Part shown: piece by piece, positions 43,060 to 50,644 of the stretch
Layout of the letters: each line of letters starts with the position of its first letter
Position numbering within the stretch: the first letter of the stretch is position 1
From: Sandaracinaceae bacterium
GTDB lineage: Bacteria > Myxococcota_A > Polyangia > Polyangiales > Sandaracinaceae
Reading direction: 5' to 3'
NCBI GenBank assembly: GCA_020633195.1
Contig: JACKEC010000014.1
Location: forward strand, 1,254,114 to 1,318,113
Length of the DNA: 64,000 bases
Notes under the pieces: generated by a model
Database searches by the model: none
Seen by the model: only the letters and a program-made list of their open reading frames with translations
Told to the model about the DNA's origin: nothing
Program-made: the position numbers and the translations under genes

Positions 43060-43959
43060 GTGAACGCGCCGCCCTTCGCCCAGCTCCAGGCCTTCCTCGC
43101 GGTCGCGCGCGAAGGGAGCTTCAGCGCCGCCGCGCGCGAGCTCGGCGTGTCGCGGTCGGCGATCAGCCAAGCGGTGCGGCAGCTCGAGCGCCAGCTCGAC
43201 GCGGTGTTGCTCACTCGGACGACGCGGAGCGTCTCGCTGACGAGCGCGGGGCGGCGCCTCGTCGAGAACGCAGACCCCGCCCTCGAGCAGCTGCGCGCGG
43301 CGCTCGTCGAGGTGCAGACCGATCGAGGCGACGCGACGGGCAGCGTCCGGCTGTCGGTGCCGCGCGCGGCCGTGCCCCTCGTGATCGATCCCGTCGTCCC
43401 CGTGTTTCGCGCGCGGCATCCGCGAGTCTCCGTCGAGGTCGTGGTGGAGGATCGCCTCGTCGACGTCGTCGCGGAGGGATACGACGCCGGCGTTCGGCTC
43501 AGCGAGAGCGTGGACCTCGACATGGCGCAGCTCCGGGTCACCGATCCCTTCCGCTTCGTCGTCGTCGGCTCGCCCGGATACCTCGCGCGGCACCAAGCGC
43601 CGAAGCGACCGAGGGATCTCCTCGAGCACGAGTGCATCACGTTCCGCTCACCGACCTCGGGCGACCTCTACGCGTGGGAGCTCGAGCGAGGCGGGCGGAG
43701 CTGGCGCATCCCCGTGCGCGGTCACGTCGTCGCGAACGAACCGGGGCTGTGCGTGGACATGGCGCTGCTCGGCCTCGGCCTCGCGTACACGATGGAGCCC
43801 GAAGTCGCCGAGCCCCTGCGTACGGGTGCGCTCGTTCGCGTCCTCGCGCCGTACGAGCCCGAGGTGCCCGGCTTCTTTCTCTTCTACCCGAGCCGCGCCC
43901 AGAGCTCGCCGGCGCTCCGGCGCTTCATCGAGGTCGTGAAGGACGTGCTGAGGCGTTGA
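43060..43959 (+). CDS. LysR-family transcriptional regulator
   Basis: The product has 299 residues from GTG 43060. The N-terminal winged helix (FLAVAREGSFSAAARELGVSRSAISQAVRQLERQL, read in pieces) and the linker helix lead into a two-lobe effector domain. That domain has GSVRLSVPRAAVPLVIDPVV, YDAGVRLSES and ELERGGRSWRIPVRGHV. This is the usual form for LysR regulators of the LeuO/AaeR-like group that act on a divergent gene. The divergent cupin is the likely target; the AKR may be in the same regulon. Confidence 0.9.
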   Translation: MNAPPFAQLQAFLAVAREGSFSAAARELGVSRSAISQAVRQLERQLDAVLLTRTTRSVSLTSAGRRLVENADPALEQLRAALVEVQTDRGDATGSVRLSVPRAAVPLVIDPVVPVFRARHPRVSVEVVVEDRLVDVVAEGYDAGVRLSESVDLDMAQLRVTDPFRFVVVGSPGYLARHQAPKRPRDLLEHECITFRSPTSGDLYAWELERGGRSWRIPVRGHVVANEPGLCVDMALLGLGLAYTMEPEVAEPLRTGALVRVLAPYEPEVPGFFLFYPSRAQSSPALRRFIEVVKDVLRR

Positions 43960-43963
43960 GCCG

Positions 43964-44251
43964 CTACCGCTCTTCGACGGTCACGCCGTTCCAGAACGCG
44001 ACGTAGCCCTCGATGTTCTTCGCGGCGTCCTTCGGCTCCGGGTAGTACCAGGCGGCGTTGCGGTTCACCTGGTCCCCCACGACGACGTCGTAGTAGCGGG
44101 CGGTGCCTTTCCAGCCGCACACCGAGGTGTGGTCGCTCGCGCGGAGGTGGGCGCGGGTGAGCGCGGACGGTGGGAAGTACAGGTTGCCCTCGACCCTCTC
44201 GACCTCTTCGCTCTCGGCGATCACGGCGCCTTTCCACATCGCTCGAGCCAT
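43964..44251 (-). CDS. DUF427 domain protein
   Basis: This small protein has 95 residues with the DUF427 pattern: ARAMWKGAVIAESEEVERVE, then NLYFPPSALTRAHL, CGWKGTARYYDVVV and AAWYYPEPKDAAKNIEGYVAFW. The family forms a compact beta barrel of unknown activity and is common in soil bacteria. The ATG at 44251 follows GGGGGAG at good spacing, so the longer frame to 44311 is rejected. It lies between a LysR gene (convergent) and the double-TetR gene (same strand). Confidence 0.88.
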   Translation of the reverse strand: MARAMWKGAVIAESEEVERVEGNLYFPPSALTRAHLRASDHTSVCGWKGTARYYDVVVGDQVNRNAAWYYPEPKDAAKNIEGYVAFWNGVTVEER

Positions 44252-44324
44252 GCGCTCCCCCTTTCGGTGGGGAGAGCCTCGGGCCGGGCCGGCCCACTGT
44301 CCAGGGCGCATCGCGCCCCGCGGC

Positions 44325-45638
44325 TCAGGACCGGAGGTAGCGGACCGCGAGTTGGACGAGCTCTTCGACGAAGCGAGGATCGTCGAGCAGCTCGGGGCGA
44401 TGCACGACCGCGGACTCGACGCAGTGCGAGAGCGCGCCCTCGAGCACCTCGAGGAGCAGCGCTGGGGGCGCGGGCCGAACGGCGTCGCCCTGGACCTCGA
44501 TCTGCTTCACCCCCAGCTCCGCGACCGCGCCGGCGACCTCGTCGCTGATCCCACGGATCCAACGGCGGGGTACCTCCAGGAGGAGCGCGCGTCGCAGGAG
44601 CCGATCCGACGACGCGGCTCCGACGAGCGCCCCGAGCAGATCGGCGAAGAGCTCCGGCAGCGGTCGGCGTCGGCGATCCGCGAGGATGGGCGCGACCGCG
44701 GCGAGCGTCTGCGCCTCGCGTCGCCGGGCCAGCTCACCCGCGATCGCGCGCAGGTCGGGGAAGTAGCGGTAGACGCTCGCCGGGCTCACCGCCGCCCGCC
44801 GCGCGATGGCTCGAGCGCTCACCGCGTCCCAGCCCCCTTCCCCGAGGATGGCGCTCGTGGCGCCCACGATCGCCTCGAACGAGGCGCGACCCCGAGCCGT
44901 GGACGGCTCGACCCGCTTCGCGACGTCCGCCCCCTCGCTCCGCGGGAGCGCGGCGAGTCGGGCCAAGGTGGCTTCGGAGGCCTCGGGCCACGGCGCCGTC
45001 GGGTCCATCGACGGGGCCTCGAGGCGCGCGCCATCGGGGGCGGCGTAGCGCCAGGCCAGCGCGAAGACCTCCTCTCGGAACGCGCTCTCGAAGAGCCGCT
45101 CGGGCGCGCGCAGCAGCGCCCCCTCGACCGCGCCCTCGACGGCGTGGAAGACGACGAACGACATCACGTCGCGCGGCCCGTCGCGCAGCGACAGCGTCTC
45201 CATCACCGACCCGAGCAGGCGCTCGACGGTCGCGTCGGTCGGGGTCGCCGCTGGCAGGACCCACGCGAGCGGGACGTCGACGAGCAACGCGCGACGCGTG
45301 GTCACCGACCCGAGGCGAGGATCGAGGAGCACGCCCACGAGGCTCGCGCAGACGCTCCGGGGATCGCCTGGATCGATCTGACCCGCGCGCGCCATCGCCG
45401 CCTCGAGCGCGCGCTCCTCGAGGCGTCGGGCGACCTCGACGACGATGGCCTGCTTGTTCGGGAAGTACTCGTAGACCGAGCCGATGCCGACCCCGGCGAC
45501 GCGCGCGATCGCGTTGGTGTTGAGCGCGTCCGGTCCGTCGCGATGGAGGAGCAGCGCGGTCGCCTCGCAGATCGCGTCCACGATGGCCTGGCTCTCGGTG
45601 GTGCGAGGATCTCGCCGCCGCTCGGGCCCCTCCCTCAT
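44325..45638 (-). CDS. double TetR-family regulator (two complete TetR units in one chain)
   Basis: The product has 437 residues. Residues about 15-200 form one TetR unit, with the helix-turn-helix ALNTNAIARVAGVGIGSVYEYFPNKQAIV and a ligand domain. Residues about 245-435 form a second, with VSARAIARRAAVSPASVYRYFPDLRAIAG and its own ligand domain. A linker of about 40 residues with TAPWPEASEATLARLAALP joins them. TetR proteins normally work as homodimers of one unit, so this chain could be a built-in pseudo-dimer. No indel is needed to read it. It is divergent from the GIDE-like gene. Confidence 0.85.
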   Translation of the reverse strand: MREGPERRRDPRTTESQAIVDAICEATALLLHRDGPDALNTNAIARVAGVGIGSVYEYFPNKQAIVVEVARRLEERALEAAMARAGQIDPGDPRSVCASLVGVLLDPRLGSVTTRRALLVDVPLAWVLPAATPTDATVERLLGSVMETLSLRDGPRDVMSFVVFHAVEGAVEGALLRAPERLFESAFREEVFALAWRYAAPDGARLEAPSMDPTAPWPEASEATLARLAALPRSEGADVAKRVEPSTARGRASFEAIVGATSAILGEGGWDAVSARAIARRAAVSPASVYRYFPDLRAIAGELARRREAQTLAAVAPILADRRRRPLPELFADLLGALVGAASSDRLLRRALLLEVPRRWIRGISDEVAGAVAELGVKQIEVQGDAVRPAPPALLLEVLEGALSHCVESAVVHRPELLDDPRFVEELVQLAVRYLRS

Positions 45639-45742
45639 GCGCTGGAGAGTAAGGCATCTTGCGCGACCCGGACGACCACGACGCCGCCGATGCGACAGGG
45701 GCTCGACCTCTCGCCCCGGGCCGTGATTGACTCGCGTCCTCC

Positions 45743-46384
45743 GTGGAGCTGGTGATCCTGACGGTGGTGTTCTTCGCCCTCGCCGCGTTCGGCGTCGGCC
45801 TCTGGTGGTACTCGGCGGACCACGTCGGGAAGCGACGCCTGAAGAACCTGGAGAGCACGCCGATCGCCGACGCACCCGACGGCTCGCTGGTGAAGATCAC
45901 GGGGAAGCTGGTCCGCGCCGTCGACGAGGGCCTCGAGGGGCCGCTCACCGGGCGGCGCTGCACGGGATACGTGATCGAGGTGAAGGAGCGGACGTACTCC
46001 GGCGCCAACGTGAACTGGCACACCATCGTCATGCAGGAGGACGCCGTCTCCTTCGTCGTCGAGGACGCCACGGGCAGCGCGCTCGTGAAGGCCGCCGGCG
46101 CGCACCTCGTCCTCGTGCGCGACGGCCACCTCCGCTCCGGCGACCTCGCCGAGAACTCGGAGCGAGCCGAGGCCTTCCTGCTGGCCAACGGCACGCCGAG
46201 CGAGAACATCCTCCGGATGAAGAAGTCGATCCGCTACGAGGAGGGCGTGCTCGAGCCCGGCGAAGAGGTCTCCGTGCTCGGCGTCGGCACCTGGGGGACC
46301 GATGGCGACGGCGCCAAGCGCCTCGTCCTCGAGGCGAGCCCCGAGCACCCGCTCACCATCAGCGACGATCCGTCGACGCTCTGA
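45743..46384 (+). CDS. GIDE-like membrane protein
   Basis: The product has 213 residues from GTG 45743. An N-terminal membrane helix (LVILTVVFFALAAFGVGLWW) is followed by a soluble domain resembling the GIDE domain of mitochondrial ubiquitin ligase MUL1: SLVKITGKLVRAVDEGLEGPLTGRRCTGYVIEVK (read in pieces), then SFVVEDATGSALVKA, and a later MKKSIRYEEGVLEPGEEVSVLGV. No RING finger is present, so it is not a ligase. Bacterial GIDE proteins have no settled role. The stop overlaps the convergent cytochrome b561 gene by 26 bp. Confidence 0.75.
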   Translation: MELVILTVVFFALAAFGVGLWWYSADHVGKRRLKNLESTPIADAPDGSLVKITGKLVRAVDEGLEGPLTGRRCTGYVIEVKERTYSGANVNWHTIVMQEDAVSFVVEDATGSALVKAAGAHLVLVRDGHLRSGDLAENSERAEAFLLANGTPSENILRMKKSIRYEEGVLEPGEEVSVLGVGTWGTDGDGAKRLVLEASPEHPLTISDDPSTL

Positions 46385-47135
46385 GCGTCGACGCGGCCGT
46401 CAACGGCCCTTGCCCATGCCCTCCTGGCAGCTCAGGGACGGGGTCCCCAGGGTTACCTGCGGGCCTCGCGACCCGGACGGTGCCGACGAGGGGGACGGTG
46501 ACGGTGCCGGCGGTGGGGTCGTAGTTGTGGACGAGGCCGGCGGTGAAGAGGGCGGTGAGGGCGACGAAGGCGACCGCGGCGAAGCGGCGCGTGGAGGGGA
46601 TGGCGGCCGCCGCGGGCGCGTCCTTGCGGCCGTCGACCATGCTCATGGTGATGTTCTCGCGGCGTCGGTAGCTGTGCAGGACGACGCCGGCGACGTGGAG
46701 GACGACGACGGCGAGGGTGGTCCACGCGAGGACGCCGTGGACTTCGCCGAGGAAGCGATAGGTCGGGGCCAGCAGGGCGGTCGCGACGGTCGCGAGGACG
46801 AGGCCGAAGATGCCTACGGCGGCGAAGCTGGTGGCCGGGTTGTGCCCGGAGTAGCGCCGCTCGGAGCCGCCGAAGACGCCGCGCAAGTACTCGAGGAGGA
46901 GCTTCGGCCGGAGGGTGAAGTCGCGGAAGCGCGACCAGCGCGAGCCCACGAGGCCCCACACGAGACGGAGCAGGACCATGAAGCCGACGACCGCGCCGAG
47001 GAGCTTGTGGATCAGGAAGGTCGGGTCCCGATGGCCGACCGACGCGGCGATCCCGAGGGCGCCGAGGAAGCCGGCGGCGAACAGCCAGTGGAAGAGTCGG
47101 GTGGGGAGGTCCCAGACGAGGGTGCGCTTCTTCAT
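46359..47135 (-). CDS. cytochrome b561-like membrane protein
   Basis: The product has 258 residues. It starts KKRTLVWDLPTRLFHWLFAAGFLGAL with the first haem His, and has four membrane helices. Further His residues lie in LIHKLLGAVVGFMVLLRLVWG, FLGEVHGVLAWTTLAVVVLHVAGVV and HSYRRREN. This is the di-haem pattern of cytochrome b561/Ni-Fe hydrogenase b-type subunits that pass electrons across the membrane. After a fifth hydrophobic stretch the tail runs out in a Pro/Gly-rich segment overlapping the GIDE-like gene. No hydrogenase or c-type cytochrome is adjacent. It is divergent from pirin. Confidence 0.85.
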   Translation of the reverse strand: MKKRTLVWDLPTRLFHWLFAAGFLGALGIAASVGHRDPTFLIHKLLGAVVGFMVLLRLVWGLVGSRWSRFRDFTLRPKLLLEYLRGVFGGSERRYSGHNPATSFAAVGIFGLVLATVATALLAPTYRFLGEVHGVLAWTTLAVVVLHVAGVVLHSYRRRENITMSMVDGRKDAPAAAAIPSTRRFAAVAFVALTALFTAGLVHNYDPTAGTVTVPLVGTVRVARPAGNPGDPVPELPGGHGQGPLTAASTLRASTDRR

Positions 47136-47243
47136 GTCCTTGCTCCGCGTTGCGGCTCGTGCCGTCACCCATGAAGTACGAACCGGACCTTGCGGGCATC
47201 TGAAGCGGCGCCCTCTTCGCTCGAGCGGTGGCATCGTGGTCGG

Positions 47244-48062
47244 ATGGCGGACGCTCCCTACGTCCAGCGGCTGCGCGGCTACGACGTGTTCGAGGCGGGT
47301 CATCGCGTCCGGCGCCTGCTGCCCTCGCCCAAGACGTCGATGGTCGGCCCGTTCGTGCTCTTCGACCACTTCGGCCCGGCGACGCTCGCCCCGGGCGAAG
47401 GGATCGACATCGCCCGGCACGGCCACGCGCACCTCGCCGCGGTGACTTACTTCTTCGCGGGCTCGACGCACCACACCGACGACCTCGGGCACGACGTCGT
47501 CGTCGAGCCCGGCGACGTCGCGTGGATGCACGCGGGCGCGGGGATCGTGCACGCCGAGCGCACCCCCGACGCGTTTCGCCGGCGCGGCGGCGTCGGGCAC
47601 GGCATCCAGGCGTGGGTCGCCCTCCCCGAGGCGCACGAGCGCAGCGCGCCGCGCTTCCAGCTCGCACGGAGGGACACGATCCCGGAGATCACCCGGGGCG
47701 AGGTGACGCTGCGCGTCCTCGTCGGCGAGGCGTTCGGCGCGAGGTCTCCGATCGAGACCTGCTCCGAGGTCGCGCTGGTGGTGGCCCGCACGGGCGCGCG
47801 CCCCGGCGAGGTGACGATCGAGCCCGCCGCCGGCCGCCGCGCGGTGTGGTTCGCCGAGGGCTACGGATCGCTCGATGGCCACCGCGTGGGGGTCGGGACG
47901 ATGCTCGTGCTCCGCGACGGCGCCGCGCCGATCCTGCGGCTCGAGGCGGACACGATCGCGCTCGTGCTCGGGGGCGAGCCGCTCGGCACGCGCCTGATGC
48001 AAGGCAACGTGATCGCGAGCTCCGAGGACCGGCTCGAGCGGGCGCTGCGCGAGCTCCCGTAG
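47244..48062 (+). CDS. pirin family protein
   Basis: This bicupin has 272 residues. The N-terminal cupin has VGPFVLFDHFGPATLAPGEGIDIARHGHAHLAAVTYFF (read in pieces), followed by DVAWMHAGAGIVHAER, with the His ligands HGH and H. The C-terminal cupin carries the regulatory half. Bacterial pirins can act as quercetin dioxygenases or bind partners such as pyruvate dehydrogenase; the role here is unknown. The start is the ATG at 47244. It converges with the YdeI-like gene 6 bp away. Confidence 0.9.
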   Translation: MADAPYVQRLRGYDVFEAGHRVRRLLPSPKTSMVGPFVLFDHFGPATLAPGEGIDIARHGHAHLAAVTYFFAGSTHHTDDLGHDVVVEPGDVAWMHAGAGIVHAERTPDAFRRRGGVGHGIQAWVALPEAHERSAPRFQLARRDTIPEITRGEVTLRVLVGEAFGARSPIETCSEVALVVARTGARPGEVTIEPAAGRRAVWFAEGYGSLDGHRVGVGTMLVLRDGAAPILRLEADTIALVLGGEPLGTRLMQGNVIASSEDRLERALRELP

Positions 48063-48068
48063 GGATCC

Positions 48069-48644
48069 CTAGCGGTCCTGCGGCCCCTTGCCGGCGAGGA
48101 TGCGGGCGACGTGCTGCTCGACGCGCCGCGCGCGGGTCGCGGACTGCTTGGCGCCCGAGACGTGGAGGTTGTACGCGCGCTGGCGCCCCGGGGTCAGCGC
48201 CTCGAAGGCCGCCTTCAGCTTCTCGTCGCCGTCGAGCCGCGCCTGGAGCTCCTCGACGAGGACCAGCGGAGGCGCGGGGGCGACCTTCGCGCCGGTCGCC
48301 TCGACGCGGACGGCCTGGCGGACGAAGCCCCTCACCGCCTTCTCCCGCGCGGCGACCTGCTCGACGCTGGTGAAGCAGAGACGGAGCGCGGAGCGGGAAT
48401 TCTCGCCCTGCTCCTCGAGCAAGCCCTTCGGGTCGTCGAGCAGCGCCCCCTTGAAGAACATGAGCGCGAGGAAGCCGTTCATCTTCTGCAGGATGGCGAT
48501 GTTGCGGCCCTCGTGGGTGTAACAAGGCTTGCCCCACTTCAGCGCTTCGCCGAGGCCGGCGTCGAGCAAGATGACGCGGAGGCCGGCGGCCTCCGCCCAC
48601 CAGCGAGAGGGCTCCTCGAAGAAGGCTTCCATGCGCGAGCTCAT
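48069..48644 (-). CDS. YdeI/OmdA-like protein with a DUF1801-type domain
   Basis: The product has 191 residues. An N-terminal DUF1801-like part is seen as GLGEALKWGKPCYTHEGRNIAILQKMNGFLALMFFKGALL (read in pieces). A C-terminal YdeI-type segment follows, with LDGDEKLKAAFEALTPGRQRAYNLHVSGAKQSATRARRVE in pieces. This two-part pattern is typical of the YdeI/OmdA family, which is linked to bacteriocin or antimicrobial-peptide tolerance by context only. The ATG at 48644 is used, with another at 48632. It is convergent with pirin. Confidence 0.85.
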   Translation of the reverse strand: MSSRMEAFFEEPSRWWAEAAGLRVILLDAGLGEALKWGKPCYTHEGRNIAILQKMNGFLALMFFKGALLDDPKGLLEEQGENSRSALRLCFTSVEQVAAREKAVRGFVRQAVRVEATGAKVAPAPPLVLVEELQARLDGDEKLKAAFEALTPGRQRAYNLHVSGAKQSATRARRVEQHVARILAGKGPQDR

Positions 48645-48689
48645 GGCTCGTAGCTAGCGCGGCCCCCGCCCTCGAGCCAAGCCCCGCGC

Positions 48690-49946
48690 TCACGCCGCTG
48701 CGGGCAGGCTCATCAGCGAGCTCGCCATCTGGGCCTGGATGACGCGCTCTCCGGGGGCGAGCGCGTGCGAGAGGCCGGTCAGCAGGACCAGCGTGCGGGC
48801 GATCAGTCCGAAGTCGGCGGGGATCGCCTCGATCGGCGTCGCGCCGAGCTGCTCGAAGAGGTTGGCGTCGCCGGTGCGCTCGCCGAACAGCATCCCGATC
48901 AGGGCGAGGACGTCGTCGTCGCTGGCCTCACCGAGCGAGAACCCGAGGCCCTCGGCGGCGCGGCGCGCCCCGGTCGCGTCCTTGAAGAGCGAGGCCAGCA
49001 CCATCGCCTTCACGCCCGCGGCGAAGCCCCTCGGGAGCTCCTTGGCGAGGCCGAAGTCGAGCAGGACGATCGCGCCGTCGTCCCGGACGAGCAGGTTCCC
49101 GGGGTGGGGGTCGCCGTGGAAGAAGCCGTCCTCGAAGATCATGTGGGCGTACGCGCGACCCACGCGGCGAGCCACGTCGCGCGGGTCGACGCCCGCCGCG
49201 ACGAGCGCGTCGAGGTCGCTCAGGGGGACGCCCTTCATCAGCTCGAGGACGAGCAGGCGGTCCGTGGACAGCTCCGAGTACACGTGGGGCACGACGACCT
49301 CCGGGTCGCCGGCGAGGTTCTCGGCGACGCGCTCGGTCGACCGGGCCTCGCGACCGAAGTCGAGCTCGAGCGCCACGAACGACGCCACCTCGCCGACGAT
49401 CGAGCGCAGGTCGACGCGACGGTCGAGGAGGCTCACGAGCCGGACCACGCGGCGGACCGACGCGATGTCGATGGGGGTGAGGCGCGCGATCTCGGGGTAC
49501 TGGATCTTGAGCACGACCTCGCCGCCGCCCCGGAGGTGCGCGCGGTGGACCTGCGCGAGCGACGCCGCGGCGATGGCCTCCTCGTCGACGCGATCGAAGA
49601 CCTCCTCGAGCGGGCGGCCGAGCTCGGCCTCGACGTGAGGGCGGAGCGACGCGAAGGGCCGCGGCGGGACGCGGTCGTGGAAGCGCCTCAGGCGCTCGAT
49701 GAAGGGCGCCGGGAAGAGGTCACCGCGCGCCCCGATGATCTGGCAGAGCTTCACGAAGAGGCCGCCGAGGTGGACCCCGATCCACGACAGCGCCTCGGCC
49801 GCGCGGGCGTGAGCGCGCTCCCACTCGGCGTCGGTGGGCTTCCAGAAGGGGAGCCGCGCCCGCGCCATGAGGACGAGGTAGCGCGGCACGATCACCGACA
49901 CCCAGAAGGCCACGGTCAGGACGCGGAGCGGTGCGAAGGTCTTCAC
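48690..49946 (-). CDS. ABC1-family kinase-like protein (second copy)
   Basis: The product has 418 residues. Family motifs are VKLCQIIGARGDLFP (KxGQ motif with Cys for Gly), AAASLAQVHRAHLRGGGEVVLKIQYPEI, FFHGDPHPGNLLVRDDGAIVLLDFGLA and the Ala-rich loop. The C terminus reads LVLLTGLSHALAPGERVIQ. The KxGQ motif keeps kinase activity low in UbiB; here it is KLCQ, which is notable. It overlaps the upstream TetR gene by ATGA (49943-49946), so it is the operon's second gene and probably repressed by it. The substrate is unknown. Confidence 0.85.
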   Translation of the reverse strand: MKTFAPLRVLTVAFWVSVIVPRYLVLMARARLPFWKPTDAEWERAHARAAEALSWIGVHLGGLFVKLCQIIGARGDLFPAPFIERLRRFHDRVPPRPFASLRPHVEAELGRPLEEVFDRVDEEAIAAASLAQVHRAHLRGGGEVVLKIQYPEIARLTPIDIASVRRVVRLVSLLDRRVDLRSIVGEVASFVALELDFGREARSTERVAENLAGDPEVVVPHVYSELSTDRLLVLELMKGVPLSDLDALVAAGVDPRDVARRVGRAYAHMIFEDGFFHGDPHPGNLLVRDDGAIVLLDFGLAKELPRGFAAGVKAMVLASLFKDATGARRAAEGLGFSLGEASDDDVLALIGMLFGERTGDANLFEQLGATPIEAIPADFGLIARTLVLLTGLSHALAPGERVIQAQMASSLMSLPAAA

Positions 49947-50575
49947 GACACTTGCCTTTCTCCGAGGGCTCCGTGCAGGAAGACCTCGGTCACGGTGCGG
50001 GTGATCACCGAGTCGTCGATGGGCAGGAGCTCGCGCCCCCCCATCACCTCCTGGGTGATCACGAAGACGAGCAGCATCCCGACGAGGGCGCGCGCGGCGA
50101 CGACGCAGTCGATCGCGGACGCGCGCTCGGGTCCCACCGCGTTGGCGAGGAGCTCCGCGGCGACGCGGTTGCTGGGCAGCACGACGCGCTCGATGAAGAT
50201 GCGGGCGTTGGCGGGGCGGGTGGCGCCCTCGCGCAGGAGCAGGCCGATCAACTCGGTGCGCTGCTTGAGGCGCTCGTAGAGGACGGGGACCGCGAGGCCG
50301 AGGACGACCTCGAGCGGCTGGCCCGCGGCCGCGCTCGCCACCTGCTGCAGGTCGGGCAAGAGCGAGAAGCGGTCGACGAGGGCGTCGAGCAGGTCGTCCT
50401 TGCTCTGGAAGTAGACGTAGAACGTCCCCTTCGAGACGCCGGCCTCGCGCGTGATCGCGGACACCGAGGTCTTGTCGTAGCTGTCGCGCGTGAGCAGGCG
50501 GAGCGCCGCGTCGAGCAGCTCCGTGCGGCGCTGCTCGAAGTAGGCGTCCCTGTCTTTGGCGGCGATCCGGGGCAT
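49943..50575 (-). CDS. TetR-family transcriptional regulator
   Basis: The product has 210 residues. The DNA-binding domain is seen as RRTELLDAALRLLTRDSYDK, then TSVSAITREAGVSKGTFYVYFQSKDDLLDALVDRF in pieces. A ligand domain of helices follows, with LIGLLLREGATRPANARIFI. It overlaps the ABC1 kinase gene by four bases. A palindrome just upstream (50586-50603) is a likely site for autorepression of the pair. It is divergent from the RCC1 lipoprotein gene, which could share that control. Confidence 0.88.
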   Translation of the reverse strand: MPRIAAKDRDAYFEQRRTELLDAALRLLTRDSYDKTSVSAITREAGVSKGTFYVYFQSKDDLLDALVDRFSLLPDLQQVASAAAGQPLEVVLGLAVPVLYERLKQRTELIGLLLREGATRPANARIFIERVVLPSNRVAAELLANAVGPERASAIDCVVAARALVGMLLVFVITQEVMGGRELLPIDDSVITRTVTEVFLHGALGERQVS

Positions 50576-50585
50576 GCTCTATAGA

Positions 50586-50603
50586 TGACCAACCGGTCGG
50601 TCA
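50586..50603. promoter_or_regulatory. palindromic operator candidate between the TetR gene and the RCC1 lipoprotein gene
   Basis: TGACC-AACCGGTC-GGTCA is an 18-bp palindrome with one mismatched pair. It is centred on ACCGGT and lies 10 bp upstream of the TetR start. 'GACCGACCGGT' half-sites are common for this TetR class. It sits 42 bp before the start of the divergent lipoprotein gene. Confidence 0.6.
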
Positions 50604-50644
50604 TTGTCAATGGGCGATCTCGGATCGGCGCTCGGAGCGCGAAG

